Assembly: GCF_019132875.1 (NCBI RefSeq)
Contig: NZ_JAHSPF010000010.1
Span: forward strand, 1 to 64,000
DNA length: 64,000 nt
Direction of reading: 5' to 3'
Origin: Erwinia phyllosphaerae
GTDB lineage: Bacteria > Pseudomonadota > Gammaproteobacteria > Enterobacterales > Enterobacteriaceae
This document shows positions 32,711-43,270 of the stretch, one piece after another. The stretch's first letter is position 1; the number at the start of each line of letters is the position of its first letter. Both the position numbers and the translations under genes were made by a program. The notes under the pieces were generated by a model. That model was not told the origin of the DNA, did no database searches, and was given only the letters and a program-made list of their open reading frames with translations.

Positions 32711-33096
32711 CAGAACTGTACCATCCGCTCGCTGCTTAATGCCGCTTCGGCCAGCGCGCCCAGACCGGAAAGCTGGAAACCTTCGGCCAGGTTAGCGGCG
32801 GGAAGATTCAGGTTTTTGGCTTCCTGCCGATCGGTGATGCCGCGCCGCAGCGCCGCAGCCACGCAGATATTCAGCGCAACGTTATGCTCGCGCTGTAACT
32901 GTTGCCAGGCGCGGGTCAAATCAACTTCATCGCTGGCCGGAGACGTCAGCGCGCTGGCGTTCATCACGCCCTCACGATAGAAGAAAACGCTTTCCAGACT
33001 ATGGCCCTGCGCCAGCAGCGCCTGAGCAAACAACCAGGCCGAGCTGGCCTGCTGAGTGCCATAGGCGGGGCCGGTGACCAGCAAAGTAAAACGCAT
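32710..33096 (-). CDS. tusD: Sulfurtransferase TusD
   Basis: A 128-residue DsrE-family subunit carrying the sulfur-accepting cysteine (Cys78 in [12 protein letters not shown]), the only catalytic Cys of TusBCD. Start overlaps the yheO stop by 1 nt, implying translational coupling. Confidence 0.96.
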   Translation of the reverse strand: MRFTLLVTGPAYGTQQASSAWLFAQALLAQGHSLESVFFYREGVMNASALTSPASDEVDLTRAWQQLQREHNVALNICVAAALRRGITDRQEAKNLNLPAANLAEGFQLSGLGALAEAALSSERMVQF

Positions 33097-33818
33097 CAGC
33101 GTTCGGTTCCCTGAAAATCGCCATGCTTGAACTGGCGGATATAAAGATAGACGGTGTGCTTAGAGATGTTCAGGCGATCGGCCACCTGGTTAATTGCATC
33201 TTTAATATCGAAAATGCCTTTTTCATAGAGATTGAGCACAATCTGGCGATTCTTGGCGTTATTGGAGATATTGCGATCGTTACTGACCTCTTCAATCGTA
33301 AACTCCAGCGTTTGCATCACCAGATCCTCCACCGAAGAGGCAAAGTTTACCGAGGAGTCCATTTCCTGAGTTTCCGGCGGCATAAACGTCGCGATGATCT
33401 GGGAGAAAGGCACGTCCAGATTCATATTGATGCAGAGCAGACCGATAACGCGCTGTTTTCCGTTGCGAATGGCAATAGTGACCGACTTCATCAACACGCC
33501 GCTTTTGGCGCGGGTAAAGTAAGCGCGCGAGACGTTGCTTTCTGCATCCGTCATATCGTGCAGCATACGCAGCGCCAGATCGGTAATAGGCGAACCGATT
33601 TTACGACCGGTGTGCTCGCCGTTGGCAATACGCACAGCAGAGCGTTTTAAATCTTCCAGTGAGTGCAGCACAATCTCACAGTGCGAACCGATAAGCATTG
33701 CCAGCCCATCGACCACTGCCTCATACGATTTTAAAATCGCAAAATCATTTGGTTCAAAGGGATGCTGCTCCAGTAATTCCAGATCGTTCACATCACCGGT
33801 AAAAATTGAGCCAGACAT
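33096..33818 (-). CDS. yheO: YheO-type PAS/helix-turn-helix regulator
   Basis: A 240-residue protein with an N-terminal YheO-like PAS domain (about 25-140, [13 protein letters not shown]) and a C-terminal helix-turn-helix (about 195-235: [20 protein letters not shown]). Family members act as DNA-binding regulators. It is coupled to tusDCB, but a role in tRNA thiolation has not been shown. Same length as E. coli YheO. Confidence 0.93.
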   Translation of the reverse strand: MSGSIFTGDVNDLELLEQHPFEPNDFAILKSYEAVVDGLAMLIGSHCEIVLHSLEDLKRSAVRIANGEHTGRKIGSPITDLALRMLHDMTDAESNVSRAYFTRAKSGVLMKSVTIAIRNGKQRVIGLLCINMNLDVPFSQIIATFMPPETQEMDSSVNFASSVEDLVMQTLEFTIEEVSNDRNISNNAKNRQIVLNLYEKGIFDIKDAINQVADRLNISKHTVYLYIRQFKHGDFQGTER

Positions 33819-33986
33819 TAAGACACCACCTTTAAAAAAGCCTGCTGCATGCGGCCAGCACAGGTTCGTTTCGAAGAAAATGCGCGGGCGTCAGTCTAGC
33901 AAATATCAGAAACGCCTGTCCCGGTCTTTGTCATGAATTTTGTGTGGGAATAGCGCTGGATAAAGGGATAAGGCAGTTTGAGGCAG

Positions 33987-34013
33987 GAAAAAATACCGCC
34001 ACAGAAGTGGCGG
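33987..34013 (-). terminator. fkpA terminator
   Basis: On the minus strand CCGCCAC, TTCT, GTGGCGG followed by TATTTTTTCC, 10 nt past the fkpA stop. The remaining 33819-33986 between yheO and this site shows no gene. Confidence 0.88.
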
Positions 34014-34022
34014 CAGGAGGCG

Positions 34023-34862
34023 TTACTTAGATTCGGTAGCGGCTGGCGCTTCTGTCGGAGCCGGTGCGTTAGCATCCGCTTTCGCGGCCGGTTTGATGTC
34101 CAGCAGCTCAACATCAAATACCAGCGTAGAGTTAGCTGGAATACCCGGCACGCCGTTTTTACCGTAGGCGAGCTGTGGTGGAATGACCAGCTTGATTTTG
34201 CCGCCTTTCTTCACGTGCTTCAGGCCTTCGGTCCAGCCAGGGATCACGCCGTCAAGACGGAATGACAGCGGCTCGCCGCGAGTGTAAGAGTTGTCGAACT
34301 CAGAACCGTCAATCAGCGTACCTTTGTAGTTAACAACAACGGTATCGCTGTCTTTAGGCACGTCGCCAGTCCCTTCTTTCTCAACCTGATACATCAGGCC
34401 AGATTCGGTTTTTTTCACGCCTTTTTCTTTGGCGAACTTAGCGGCGAAAGCGCTACCTTTTTCGGTATTCTCTTTCGCGTCTTTTTCCATTTTCGCCTGA
34501 GCGGCCGTTTTTACGCGACCTTCAAACGCCTGCAGCGTCTGCTCGATTTCCTGATCGGAAAGCTTGCTCTTACCGGCAAAAGCGTCCTGAACACCGGAGA
34601 TCAGCTGCTGCTTGTCCAGCGTGATGCCCAGTTTTTCCTGCTCTTTCAGGGAGTTTTCCATATAGCGGCCAAGAGACGCGCCCAGTGCATAGGCAGACTG
34701 CTGATCTTCGTTTTTAAACGCGGCATTCTTCGGTGCCTGCTGTGGCGCCTGCTCGGCCGGAGCAGAAGGTGCCGCCGTGGCTGGGGCCGCAAATACCTGC
34801 GAGGCATTCAGCGCAACGGCCATTGTGGTGGCCAGCAGTGTGACTTTAAACAGTGATTTCAT
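34023..34862 (-). CDS. fkpA: Periplasmic FKBP-type peptidyl-prolyl isomerase FkpA
   Basis: A 279-residue periplasmic chaperone and prolyl isomerase. Signal peptide residues 1-25 (MKSLFKVTLLATTMAVALNA, then SQVFA). A low-complexity Ala/Pro/Gln linker precedes the helical dimerisation domain (about 45-140), then the FKBP domain (about 145-255: VVNYKGTLIDGSEFDNSY, VIPGWTEGLKHV, IPPQLAYG) and an Ala/Pro-rich tail. ATG 34862 chosen on the family start and a GGAG site. In E. coli it is controlled by sigma-E; no unambiguous sigma-E promoter was found here. Confidence 0.96.
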   Translation of the reverse strand: MKSLFKVTLLATTMAVALNASQVFAAPATAAPSAPAEQAPQQAPKNAAFKNEDQQSAYALGASLGRYMENSLKEQEKLGITLDKQQLISGVQDAFAGKSKLSDQEIEQTLQAFEGRVKTAAQAKMEKDAKENTEKGSAFAAKFAKEKGVKKTESGLMYQVEKEGTGDVPKDSDTVVVNYKGTLIDGSEFDNSYTRGEPLSFRLDGVIPGWTEGLKHVKKGGKIKLVIPPQLAYGKNGVPGIPANSTLVFDVELLDIKPAAKADANAPAPTEAPAATESK

Positions 34863-35150
34863 CCATTTCTCCAAAACCGAAGCCTCTCACCTCGGAAATC
34901 GTTTACAGAACAGAGCCTGTACTATAACAACCGTGCGCGAGAAAGCTGCATAACTCTCGCAATGAAAACTAATTACTTCCGACCACATACCCATCCGAAA
35001 GTTTCATCACTGAGATGCAGCCGCCGCTGGCTCTTTTCAACCGCGCCAGCGAAATTAACGCGAACATCGCTGTTTCAGGCGGTTAATTACCGTTAGAATC
35101 GGAGGAATCCGGCCATGATAACGGCCTGCGCGGTAATAAGAGGAACGAGT
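34863..35150. other. Divergent intergenic region fkpA-slyX
   Basis: 288 bp without a gene. A TATAGT (34921-34926, minus strand) is a possible fkpA -10 without a good -35. The motif GGCC-ATGATAAC-GGCC lies at 35111-35126, just before the slyX ribosome-binding site. Nothing else is recognised. Confidence 0.4.
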
Positions 35151-35369
35151 ATGCAACAATCATTGTTTGAACAGCGGATGGAGATGCTGGAAAGCCGCTT
35201 AGCTTTTCAGGAACACACCATAGAAGAGCTTAACCAAACGGTGATTCAACATGAGCTGGAAATGGGCCGCTTGCGTGAGCAAATGCGTCTGCTGACCGAC
35301 AAATTGAAATCAGCTGCGCCTTCCATGATGGCCTCACAGTCAGAAGAAACGCCACCGCCCCACTACTGA
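35151..35369 (+). CDS. slyX: SlyX family protein
   Basis: A 72-residue coiled-coil protein ([20 protein letters not shown]) with a disordered C-terminus ending PPPHY, the SlyX signature. Function is unknown. ATG 35151 is preceded by AGAGGAACG; the upstream in-frame start at 35115 is unlikely. Convergent with slyD. Confidence 0.93.
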   Translation: MQQSLFEQRMEMLESRLAFQEHTIEELNQTVIQHELEMGRLREQMRLLTDKLKSAAPSMMASQSEETPPPHY

Positions 35370-35411
35370 CAGCCCTTCGCCGCTGGAGAACCAGGCAGGA
35401 TCGCTGCCCAC

Positions 35412-35438
35412 AAAAAGGCCGCCCTCGGGCGGCCTTTT
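35412..35438. terminator. Bidirectional terminator between slyX and slyD
   Basis: AAAAGGCCGCC, CTCG, GGCGGCCTTTT: a GC-rich stem with A and U runs on the two sides, placed midway between the convergent slyX and slyD stops. Confidence 0.88.
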
Positions 35439-35453
35439 GCGAACGTCTACGAC

Positions 35454-36002
35454 TTAGTGGCTGCAGCCACAGCCGCCGGTGCCGCAACCGCCTTTACCGT
35501 GGTCGTGGTCATGATCGTGGTCATGATGATGATCGTGCTCGCCGTGAACGTGGCCGTGAGCCAGTTCTTCTTCGGTCGCTTCACGAATCGCAACAACCTC
35601 AACGTTAAAGTTCAGATCCTGGCCCGCCAGCATGTGGTTACCGTCAACCACCACGTGGTCATCTTCTACCTCGGTGATTTCGACCGGTACCGGTCCCTGA
35701 TCGGTTTCCGCCAGGAAGCGCATGCCAACCTGCAGTTCATCAACGCCCATGAACACGTCTTTTGGAACGCGCTGCACCAGGTTGTCGTCGTACTGGCCGT
35801 AAGCTTCGTTCGCCGCAATGTGGACTTCGAACTTATCGCCAGCCTCGTGATTTTCCAGCGCCTTTTCCAGACCAGAAATCAGGGAACCATGACCGTGCAG
35901 ATAGTCCAACGGTGCGGTCACCGGAGACTCATCAACCAACACACCGTCTTCTGTACGTACCTGATATGCCAGGCTGACTACCAGGTCTTTTGCTACTTTC
36001 AT
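35454..36002 (-). CDS. slyD: FKBP-type prolyl isomerase and metallochaperone SlyD
   Basis: A 182-residue cytoplasmic prolyl isomerase/chaperone. The FKBP domain (1-69 and 130-146) is interrupted by the insert-in-flap domain (about 70-129). The C-terminal tail (about 150-182) is extremely His/Asp/Cys-rich (HDHHHDHDHDHDHGKGG, then CGTGGCGCSH), the Ni/Zn-binding region that supplies nickel to hydrogenase maturation in E. coli. Confidence 0.97.
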   Translation of the reverse strand: MKVAKDLVVSLAYQVRTEDGVLVDESPVTAPLDYLHGHGSLISGLEKALENHEAGDKFEVHIAANEAYGQYDDNLVQRVPKDVFMGVDELQVGMRFLAETDQGPVPVEITEVEDDHVVVDGNHMLAGQDLNFNVEVVAIREATEEELAHGHVHGEHDHHHDHDHDHDHGKGGCGTGGCGCSH

Positions 36003-36134
36003 GATTACTCCTAACCGTTGAGAGCTTGAGCCTTAAACGCTGACGGATTCGCCAGCAGGCTCTAAGTTTGCGTTGATTGTAATAAATTTCAACGCCGCTG
36101 TACGATACAGCTTAAAAAAAGCTGAGCCATAACG

Positions 36135-36329
36135 CTACTCAGGATGAAAAATTCCGATCACTTGCTCGTTGGTGCGAACCTCGTCACGAACGTGTTTGTC
36201 CGCTTCACGCATCTGATGGCCGCACTTAACGCATTCAACTACATCGACATTATTTTCGACCCACAGAGCAAGGGTATCTTTTGCCTGGCACTTTGGACAA
36301 GTCGCACCGGCAATAAATCTTTTACGCAT
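36135..36329 (-). CDS. yheV: YheV family putative zinc ribbon protein
   Basis: A 64-residue protein with two CxxC pairs (CPKC 11-14, CVKC 33-36), forming a small zinc ribbon of the YheV/DUF2387 family. Function unknown. Lies downstream of kefB as in E. coli, separated by 96 bp. Confidence 0.88.
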   Translation of the reverse strand: MRKRFIAGATCPKCQAKDTLALWVENNVDVVECVKCGHQMREADKHVRDEVRTNEQVIGIFHPE

Positions 36330-36425
36330 ACGCTTCCCGACTTAAATAATCAGGCATTGCTTTGCCTGTACCTGCAAACGCAAAGCTGTGCCAACTCAAA
36401 AAAGGACGAATTCGTTCGCCCCGGC

Positions 36426-38231
36426 CTATTCAAACTCATCCCAGCCGTCAAACTGGCGCTTTTCACGCTGCATCTCGGCCTGGAAAATATCTTCCAGCTC
36501 GCGCCTGGCCTCTTTCACGCGCGAAATCTGCTGGCTATCGCCGTGGTTCGGCATCAGCTCACGCAGCATACGCATATCCAGGCGACGAAAATGTTGCTGC
36601 GCGCGAAATGCCTGATGCGGATGCATGCCCAGCGACATCAGCGTCTTGCGGCCAAGCTCCAGCGCGCTGGAAAAAGTTTCGCGAGAAAACTGGGTAACAC
36701 CTGCCTGTAGCAGCTCATGCGCTTCCACGCGTCCGCGCGCTCGCGCCAGGATTTGCAAATGCGGAAAATGATGCTGGCAAAGACGCACAATCTCCATCGC
36801 ATCTTCCGGGCCGTTACAGGTCACCACAATGGACTGCGCCGTCTCAGCGCCTGCGGCACGCAGCAGTTCCAGCTCGGTGGCATCACCATAGTATACTTTG
36901 TAACCATAGTTACGCATCAGGCTGACCGCGCTGATATCGCGTTCCAGTACCGTAATCCGCTTTTCATTGGCCATCAGCAAGCGCGCTACAACCTGACCGA
37001 AACGGCCAAACCCCACCACGATCACCTGCGGTTTATCATCTTCAACAAAAGGTTTTTCTTCGTTGTCATCGCCATCGTTAAAACGTTTGGCCAGAATTTT
37101 GTCGACGCTCTGCATCAGCAGCGGCGTAGTCATCATCGACAGCGTAACCGTAACCAGCAGCAGCGGCATCTGATCTCCGCTGAACAGCTTGGCCGAAGAA
37201 GCCGCAGAGAAAAGCACAAAGGCGAATTCGCCGCCCTGGCTCAGCACCGCAGAAAACTGTAGCCGCTCCGAACTGCGCAGGCCAAAAATACGGGAGAGCA
37301 GATAAAGCACGCCCGCTTTAATCGCCACCAGCACCACTACGCCGACGAGGATTTCAACGATATGGGTATAAAGCACGCCCAGATTCAGGGCCATGCCGAC
37401 CGAGATAAAAAACAGCCCGAGCAGCAAGCCTTTAAAAGGATCGATAGCAACTTCCAGCTCATGACGATACTCGCTTTCCGCCAGCAGAATACCCGCGATA
37501 AAGGTGCCCAGCGCCATCGACAGGCCCAGCGCCTGCATAAACAGTGCTGAACCTAACACCAGCAGCAATGCCGCAGCGGTAAAGACTTCGCGCACGCCGG
37601 AAGCGGCGATAAAGCGAAAAATCGGTCGCAGCAGAAAACGTCCGCCAATCAGCATGCCCGCAAAAGCCAGCACCTTCATGCCCACTTTCATCCAGTCGGT
37701 ATGACCGCTGTCGCCGCCAGCCAGCAGCGGCACCAGCGCCAGCGCCGGGATCACGGCCAAATCCTGAAACAGCAGCACCGAAAAGCCAAGCTGGCCGGAC
37801 TCGTTGCGCTTCATGCCTTTGTCGCTCATCAACTGCAGCGCCATCGCCGTTGAAGACATCGCCAGGCCCAGACCGCCAATCATCGCCGCCTGCCAGGAGA
37901 ACTTCGTCAGCCACAGCAGCACGCCGAGGATCGCCGCGCTAAAAATTACCTGCGCTGCGCCAACGCCAAAAATAGAACGCCGCAGCTCCCAGAGCTTGGA
38001 AGGGTTTAGCTCCAGCCCGATGATAAACATCAGAAACACCACGCCCAGCTCGGAAAAGTGGAGGATTTCCTCGACGTCGCTGATAAAACCCAGTCCCCAC
38101 GGGCCGATAGCAATACCGGCCAGCAGATAACCCAGCACTGCACCAATGCCAAGCCGGGCCGCAATCGGCACGGCGATAACCGCAGCAAAAAGATAGACTA
38201 CGCCAGCAGTGAGCAGGGTTTGTCCTTCCAT
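36426..38231 (-). CDS. kefB: Glutathione-regulated K+/H+ antiporter KefB
   Basis: A 601-residue protein with an N-terminal CPA2 antiporter domain of about 12-13 transmembrane helices (1-380) and a C-terminal KTN/RCK nucleotide-binding domain (about 400-520: [17 protein letters not shown]). KefB releases K+ and acidifies the cytoplasm upon glutathione adduct formation, protecting against electrophiles. It starts immediately after the kefG stop and needs the KefG ancillary subunit. Confidence 0.97.
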   Translation of the reverse strand: MEGQTLLTAGVVYLFAAVIAVPIAARLGIGAVLGYLLAGIAIGPWGLGFISDVEEILHFSELGVVFLMFIIGLELNPSKLWELRRSIFGVGAAQVIFSAAILGVLLWLTKFSWQAAMIGGLGLAMSSTAMALQLMSDKGMKRNESGQLGFSVLLFQDLAVIPALALVPLLAGGDSGHTDWMKVGMKVLAFAGMLIGGRFLLRPIFRFIAASGVREVFTAAALLLVLGSALFMQALGLSMALGTFIAGILLAESEYRHELEVAIDPFKGLLLGLFFISVGMALNLGVLYTHIVEILVGVVVLVAIKAGVLYLLSRIFGLRSSERLQFSAVLSQGGEFAFVLFSAASSAKLFSGDQMPLLLVTVTLSMMTTPLLMQSVDKILAKRFNDGDDNEEKPFVEDDKPQVIVVGFGRFGQVVARLLMANEKRITVLERDISAVSLMRNYGYKVYYGDATELELLRAAGAETAQSIVVTCNGPEDAMEIVRLCQHHFPHLQILARARGRVEAHELLQAGVTQFSRETFSSALELGRKTLMSLGMHPHQAFRAQQHFRRLDMRMLRELMPNHGDSQQISRVKEARRELEDIFQAEMQREKRQFDGWDEFE

Positions 38232-38783
38232 TCAAATGCCTCCATAGGGCAAAGGTGACGCCAGCCAGTCGCTATAGGCTCGCGCATAATTTTTCATCAT
38301 TTCGGGCGTCTGCCGCCGTGCCCAGTAAATAATCATCGGCGTCAGCCAGTGCATGCTGCACATCTGCGCGGTCAGTTCAAAGGGGCGCATAATCGCCGAC
38401 AAGGGATAGCGGTTGAGCCCTTCCTGATGGTAAGCCGTTTCCGGTTCACCGGTGGTAACAACGCTGCGCCAGTATTTCCCTTCCAGCACGTTACCGCCCG
38501 GCCCGCTGGCGAAGCCTCGCGACAGCACGCGATCCAGCCACTCTTTTAACAGCGCCGGGCAGCTGTAGGTATACAGCGGATGCTGAAAAACAATCACGTC
38601 GTGCTCGCGCAGCAAACGCTGTTCATAATGGATATCGATAAAGAAATCGGGATAGTGCGCGTACAGGTCGTGCACGGTCACATTAGGCAACGCTTTTGCC
38701 GGCTCTAACAGCACCCGATTGGCAATCGAGTCCTGAGATTCCGGGTGAGCAAAAAGCAGCAAAACTTTGGGCGGCTGCGACAT
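38232..38783 (-). CDS. kefG: KefB ancillary quinone oxidoreductase KefG
   Basis: A 183-residue flavodoxin-like NAD(P)H:quinone oxidoreductase homologue required for full KefB activity. Motifs: [32 protein letters not shown] and [12 protein letters not shown] 38783 ([11 protein letters not shown]) is chosen by homology and a GGAGGGAC ribosome-binding site; the upstream start at 38864 is not supported. Divergent from yheS. Confidence 0.95.
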   Translation of the reverse strand: MSQPPKVLLLFAHPESQDSIANRVLLEPAKALPNVTVHDLYAHYPDFFIDIHYEQRLLREHDVIVFQHPLYTYSCPALLKEWLDRVLSRGFASGPGGNVLEGKYWRSVVTTGEPETAYHQEGLNRYPLSAIMRPFELTAQMCSMHWLTPMIIYWARRQTPEMMKNYARAYSDWLASPLPYGGI

Positions 38784-38838
38784 CAGTCCCTCCAAATCGT
38801 CGTCACGGCGGGGAAATTCCGCTACCATGCTCGACACC

Positions 38839-38857
38839 GCGGAATAGTGCATTCCGC
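38839..38857. repeat. Inverted repeat in the kefG-yheS divergent region
   Basis: GCGGAAT (38839-38845), AGTGC, ATTCCGC (38851-38857) is a perfect 7-bp inverted repeat, with a further AATTCCGC at 38815-38822. Placement in a 124-bp divergent promoter region suggests an operator, but no regulator is recognised. Confidence 0.45.
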
Positions 38858-38907
38858 AAAGCATTTATGATGGTTTAATTTAACATATTCTGGTTATTAC
38901 GGCGCTT

Positions 38908-40812
38908 ATGATTGTCTTCTCATCGTTACAAATACGACGCGGTGTCCGCGTACTGCTGGATAATGCCACCGCCACCATTAACCCGGGCCAGAAAGTCGGC
39001 CTGGTAGGGAAAAACGGCTGCGGTAAATCCACGCTGCTGTCGCTGCTTAAGAACGAGATAAGCGCCGACGCCGGCAGCTTTAGCTATCCCGGCAACTGGT
39101 CGCTGGCCTGGGTCAATCAGGAGACGCCAGCGCTTGCGGTGCCCGCCATTGAGTATGTTATCGACGGCGACCGGGAATACCGTCAGCTGCAAACGGATCT
39201 GACCGCCGCAAACGAACGCAATGACGGCCACGCTATCGCCACTTTGCACGGTAAGCTGGACGCTATTCAGGCATGGACAATACAGTCGCGTGCCGCCAGC
39301 TTGCTTAGCGGTTTGGGCTTTTCTCAGGAGCAGCTCCAGCGGCCGGTCAGCGATTTTTCCGGCGGCTGGCGGATGCGCCTGAACCTGGCGCAGGCGCTTA
39401 TCTGCCGATCCGACCTGCTGCTGCTCGACGAACCCACTAACCACCTCGATCTGGATGCGGTGATCTGGCTGGAACGCTGGCTGAAAAGCTACCAGGGCAC
39501 GCTGATTTTGATTTCCCATGACCGTGACTTCCTCGATCCGGTGGTGGATAAAATTCTGCATATCGAGCAGCAGTCGATCTTTGAATACACCGGCAACTAC
39601 AGCTCGTTCGAAATCCAGCGCGCCACCAAACTGGCGCAGCAGCAGTCGATGTTTGAAAACCAGCAGCAGAAAGTGGCGCATCTGCAAAGCTTTATCGATC
39701 GCTTTAAGGCCAAGGCCAGCAAAGCCAAGCAGGCCCAAAGCCGCATTAAAATGCTGGAGCGCATGGAGCTGATTGCCCCGGCCCACGTCGATAATCCTTT
39801 CACCTTCAGCTTCCGCGAGCCGGAGAGCCTGCCTAATCCGCTACTGAAAATGGAAAAAGTCAGCGCGGGCTATGGCGAGCGCATTATCCTGGATTCCATC
39901 AAGCTCAACCTGGTTCCCGGCTCGCGCATTGGCCTGCTGGGCCGCAACGGTGCGGGTAAATCGACCCTGATCAAGCTGCTGGCTGGCGAGCTGGCCCCGC
40001 TGAAGGGCGATATCGGCCTGGCGAAAGGCATCAAGCTCGGCTACTTCGCCCAGCATCAGCTCGAATTTTTACGGGCAGATGAATCTCCGCTACAGCATCT
40101 GGTGCGGCTGGCCCCTAAAGTGCTGGAGCAGCAGCTGCGCGACTACCTGGGCGGCTTTGGTTTTCAGGGCGATAAGGTGACTGAACAGACCGAGCGCTTC
40201 TCGGGCGGTGAAAAAGCGCGGCTGGTGCTGGCGCTGATTGTCTGGCAGCGCCCTAACCTGCTGCTGCTGGATGAACCAACCAACCACCTGGATCTGGATA
40301 TGCGTCAGGCGCTGACCGAAGCGCTGATCGATTTCGAAGGCGCGCTGGTGGTGGTGTCGCACGACAGGCATCTGCTGCGCTCCACCACTGACGACCTCTA
40401 CCTGGTGCACGATGGCAAGGTAGAGGCTTTTGATGGCGATCTGGAAGATTATCAGCAGTGGCTGAGCGATCTGCAAAAGCAAACCTCTGCCGCCGCTGCC
40501 GAACCTAAACAGGAAAGCGGCAACAGCGCCCAGGCCAGAAAAGACCAGAAGCGTCGCGAAGCCGAACTGCGCACGCAAACGCAGCCGCTGCGCAAGCAGA
40601 TTGAGAAGCTGGAAAAGCAGATGGAGAAGCTAAACGGCCAGCTTGCCGACGCCGAGTCGAAGCTGGCGGATGCGGCTATCTACGAGCAGAGCCGCAAAGC
40701 GGATCTCACCGTGGCGCTGCAACAGCAGGCCGAAGCGAAATCCGCGCTGGAAACATGCGAAATGGAATGGCTTGACGCACAGGAACAGCTGGAAACGATG
40801 CTGGCTTCCTGA
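38908..40812 (+). CDS. yheS: ABC-F ribosome-associated ATPase YheS
   Basis: A 634-residue ABC-F protein with two ATPase domains and no membrane segments. Walker A motifs are GKNGCGKST (34-42) and GRNGAGKST; ABC signatures are FSGGWRMRL and FSGGEKARL; Walker B segments are followed by EPTNHLDLD. A linker between the domains and a charged coiled coil at the C-terminus (about 535-630) fit the family. ABC-F proteins act in the ribosomal E site to resolve stalled translation. Confidence 0.96.
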   Translation: MIVFSSLQIRRGVRVLLDNATATINPGQKVGLVGKNGCGKSTLLSLLKNEISADAGSFSYPGNWSLAWVNQETPALAVPAIEYVIDGDREYRQLQTDLTAANERNDGHAIATLHGKLDAIQAWTIQSRAASLLSGLGFSQEQLQRPVSDFSGGWRMRLNLAQALICRSDLLLLDEPTNHLDLDAVIWLERWLKSYQGTLILISHDRDFLDPVVDKILHIEQQSIFEYTGNYSSFEIQRATKLAQQQSMFENQQQKVAHLQSFIDRFKAKASKAKQAQSRIKMLERMELIAPAHVDNPFTFSFREPESLPNPLLKMEKVSAGYGERIILDSIKLNLVPGSRIGLLGRNGAGKSTLIKLLAGELAPLKGDIGLAKGIKLGYFAQHQLEFLRADESPLQHLVRLAPKVLEQQLRDYLGGFGFQGDKVTEQTERFSGGEKARLVLALIVWQRPNLLLLDEPTNHLDLDMRQALTEALIDFEGALVVVSHDRHLLRSTTDDLYLVHDGKVEAFDGDLEDYQQWLSDLQKQTSAAAAEPKQESGNSAQARKDQKRREAELRTQTQPLRKQIEKLEKQMEKLNGQLADAESKLADAAIYEQSRKADLTVALQQQAEAKSALETCEMEWLDAQEQLETMLAS

Positions 40813-40815
40813 TCC

Positions 40816-41673
40816 TTACACCGCATCAGGCCGATAAAAAGGCTTGTCTCCCAGGATGGTAGCGCGATGCATAATACGCCGTGCAGGCAGATAGTCTGCA
40901 TTGGCGTAGTGCTGCGTGACGCGGTTATCCCAGATAGCTATATCATCCTGCTGCCAGCGCCAGCGCACCTGAAACTCCGGTTTGGTGATATGCGCAAACA
41001 AGAAATTCAGCAGCGCGTCGCCCTCTTTCTCGCTCAGTCCCACAATCCTGGTCGTAAAGCCTTCGTTGACAAACAGCGCCTGCTTGCCGCTGACCGGATG
41101 GGTACGGATGACCGGATGCAGCAGCGGCGGGTTTTTCTCTACGGCCTGCTTCCAGCGGGCGTGCTCATCTTCGCTCTTGCGGTATTTAAATTCCTGAAAG
41201 GATTTGGTGAAGTTGTGCTCAGCCTGTAACCCGCTCAGCAAGGTCTTAAACGACTGAGAGAGCGCCTCATAAGCGGCAATTCCGCTGGCCCACAGCGTAT
41301 CGCCCCCGGTTTCCGGCAGTTGCTTCGCCGCCAGAATCGCGCCCGCTGGCGGCGTTTCAATAAACGTAACGTCGGTATGCCAGTTATCATTGTCCGGCGG
41401 ATTATTATCATGCGTATCCAGCACGATAATTTCTTCTACGCCCGGCGCATGTGGATAAACAGGATGAATATGTAAATCGCCAAAGCGGGCGGCCAGCGCT
41501 CGCTGCTGCGCGGGCGTGACGGGCTGATTGCGAAGGAACAATACCTGATGGCGAATTAGCGCGTGATAAAGCTGTTCAAACTGCGCGTCGCTCAGCGGGC
41601 GGCTAAGGTCAACGTCGGCAACCTGGGCACCGATATAAGGACCAAGCGCGGTAATCTTCAGACGTTCGTTCAT
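40816..41673 (-). CDS. tauD: Taurine dioxygenase TauD
   Basis: A 285-residue Fe(II)/2-oxoglutarate dioxygenase that converts taurine to aminoacetaldehyde and sulfite. Iron ligands His99 and Asp101 (NWHTDVTF) and His255 ([10 protein letters not shown]) are present, with the 2-oxoglutarate Arg nearby ([12 protein letters not shown]). It overlaps tauC by 4 nt and is last in tauABCD. Its 3' end is 3 nt from that of yheS, without a visible terminator. Confidence 0.97.
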   Translation of the reverse strand: MNERLKITALGPYIGAQVADVDLSRPLSDAQFEQLYHALIRHQVLFLRNQPVTPAQQRALAARFGDLHIHPVYPHAPGVEEIIVLDTHDNNPPDNDNWHTDVTFIETPPAGAILAAKQLPETGGDTLWASGIAAYEALSQSFKTLLSGLQAEHNFTKSFQEFKYRKSEDEHARWKQAVEKNPPLLHPVIRTHPVSGKQALFVNEGFTTRIVGLSEKEGDALLNFLFAHITKPEFQVRWRWQQDDIAIWDNRVTQHYANADYLPARRIMHRATILGDKPFYRPDAV

Positions 41674-42497
41674 GATGTTACTCCATGCCAGGGGGTTAAA
41701 CGGCGCTGTAAGGCCCGCAGCCCCAGCTCCAGAGAAAACGCAATCAGGGCGATAACGGCAATCCCTGCCAGTACAACGTCAGTGGCCAGGAATTCACCGG
41801 CGGACTGCACCATAAAGCCCAAACCGCGCGTGGCGGCAATCAGTTCAGCGGCCACCAGCGTTGACCAGCCAACGCCAAGCCCGATACGCAACCCGGTCAA
41901 AATTTCCGGCAGCGCGCCGGGCAGTACCACAAACCACAATGTCTGCCAGCGGCTCGCGCCCAGCGACTGCGCGGCACGAAGGCGCACCTGCTGAGCGCTT
42001 TTTACGCCTGCCAGCGTCGACATCACCACCGGCGCGAATATCGCCAGGTAGATCAGCAGAATTTTCGACGTTTCGCCAATCCCGAACCAGATAACCATCA
42101 GCGGCAGATAGGCCAACGGCGGCACCGGGCGATAAAGTTCAATTAACGGGTCGAGGATGCCGCGTGCGGTTTTACTTAGCCCCATCAAAATGCCCGTCGG
42201 CACGCCAATCAGCATTGCGGCCAGCAGCGCTATCACAATCCTTGTCAGGCTGGCCGCCAGATGCTGCCAGAGCGTCGCATCCATAAAGCCTTGCGGACTG
42301 GCGATAACCAGCAGCTGATGAAAAACCTGCTGCGGCGCGGGCAAAAATAGCGGCGCGATCAGGCCAAAGGCGGTAACGGCCCACCAGATAGCCAGCAAAA
42401 CCAGCACGGTCGCCGCGCTCAGCGTAATCTGTCGGCCAAACGGCCAGCGCAGGCCCGGACGGCGCACCAGCGTTTTTTCCGTAGATAATAAACTCAT
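41670..42497 (-). CDS. tauC: Taurine ABC transporter permease TauC
   Basis: A 275-residue inner-membrane permease with about six transmembrane helices and the EAA loop ([20 protein letters not shown]) for contact with the ATPase TauB. It overlaps tauB and tauD by 4 nt each. Confidence 0.95.
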   Translation of the reverse strand: MSLLSTEKTLVRRPGLRWPFGRQITLSAATVLVLLAIWWAVTAFGLIAPLFLPAPQQVFHQLLVIASPQGFMDATLWQHLAASLTRIVIALLAAMLIGVPTGILMGLSKTARGILDPLIELYRPVPPLAYLPLMVIWFGIGETSKILLIYLAIFAPVVMSTLAGVKSAQQVRLRAAQSLGASRWQTLWFVVLPGALPEILTGLRIGLGVGWSTLVAAELIAATRGLGFMVQSAGEFLATDVVLAGIAVIALIAFSLELGLRALQRRLTPWHGVTS

Positions 42498-43261
42498 GAG
42501 AACACCTCACGCTGCTGAAACACCTGGCTTAACACGTATTCACGCGTAGCAATGAAAGTGGGATCGGACTTGATAGCCCGGCAGGCTTCTCCAGCGGCAT
42601 AGCGGCGACCGAACTCCAGCGGTAGCCGCTCAAGAACTCTGCCGGGGCCGGGAGACAGTAAAATCAGCTCGCTGGCTAAGAAGACGGCTTCTTCAATATC
42701 ATGCGTAATCAGCAACACCTGCTTGCCGCTATCCCGCCAGAGATTGAGCAGTAGCTCCTGCATTTGCTCACGGGTAAACGCATCCAGCGCGCCGAAAGGT
42801 TCATCCAGCAAAAGCAGCTGAGGATCGGCGGCTAACGCTCTTGCAATCCCCACGCGCTGACGCATACCGCCAGACAGCTGCCAGATATATTTCTTTTCTG
42901 CACCGTTCAGCCCTACTTTTCGCAACATCTGGCGCGCCGTTTCGTGACGCGTAGCTTTATCGATACCGGCCAGCTGTAGCCCGAAAGCGACGTTGTCCAG
43001 CACGTTACGCCAGGGAAGCAATCCTTCATGCTGAAAAACCACGCCGCGTTCCGCTCCCGGCCCGGTCACTCGCTGGCCGTCCAGCGTAATGCTGCCCGAT
43101 TCCGGCTTGAGAAAACCGGCAATCAGGTTCAGCAACGTGGTTTTGCCGCAGCCGGAAGGACCAAGCACCACCACCAGCTCCTTCTCGGCAATGGTCAGGC
43201 TGATATCTTCCAGCGCGAGGTGCCCCTCATAGCGGGCCGTCAGGTGCGAAACCGAAAGCAT
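42494..43261 (-). CDS. tauB: Taurine ABC transporter ATP-binding protein TauB
   Basis: A 255-residue ABC ATPase: Walker [10 protein letters not shown], signature [15 protein letters not shown], Walker [13 protein letters not shown] and switch His in ITHDIEEA. It powers taurine import through TauC. Confidence 0.96.
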   Translation of the reverse strand: MLSVSHLTARYEGHLALEDISLTIAEKELVVVLGPSGCGKTTLLNLIAGFLKPESGSITLDGQRVTGPGAERGVVFQHEGLLPWRNVLDNVAFGLQLAGIDKATRHETARQMLRKVGLNGAEKKYIWQLSGGMRQRVGIARALAADPQLLLLDEPFGALDAFTREQMQELLLNLWRDSGKQVLLITHDIEEAVFLASELILLSPGPGRVLERLPLEFGRRYAAGEACRAIKSDPTFIATREYVLSQVFQQREVFS

Positions 43262-43270
43262 GGCGACTCC

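Noticed and set aside
35491-35545. Repetitive GTGGTCATGATCGTGG-like DNA near the slyD 3' end
   Set aside because: It simply encodes the His-Asp metal-binding tail of SlyD and needs no separate repeat annotation.
38926-39786. 286-codon frame antisense to yheS
   Set aside because: Explained by the reverse frame of a strongly biased gene; no independent evidence.
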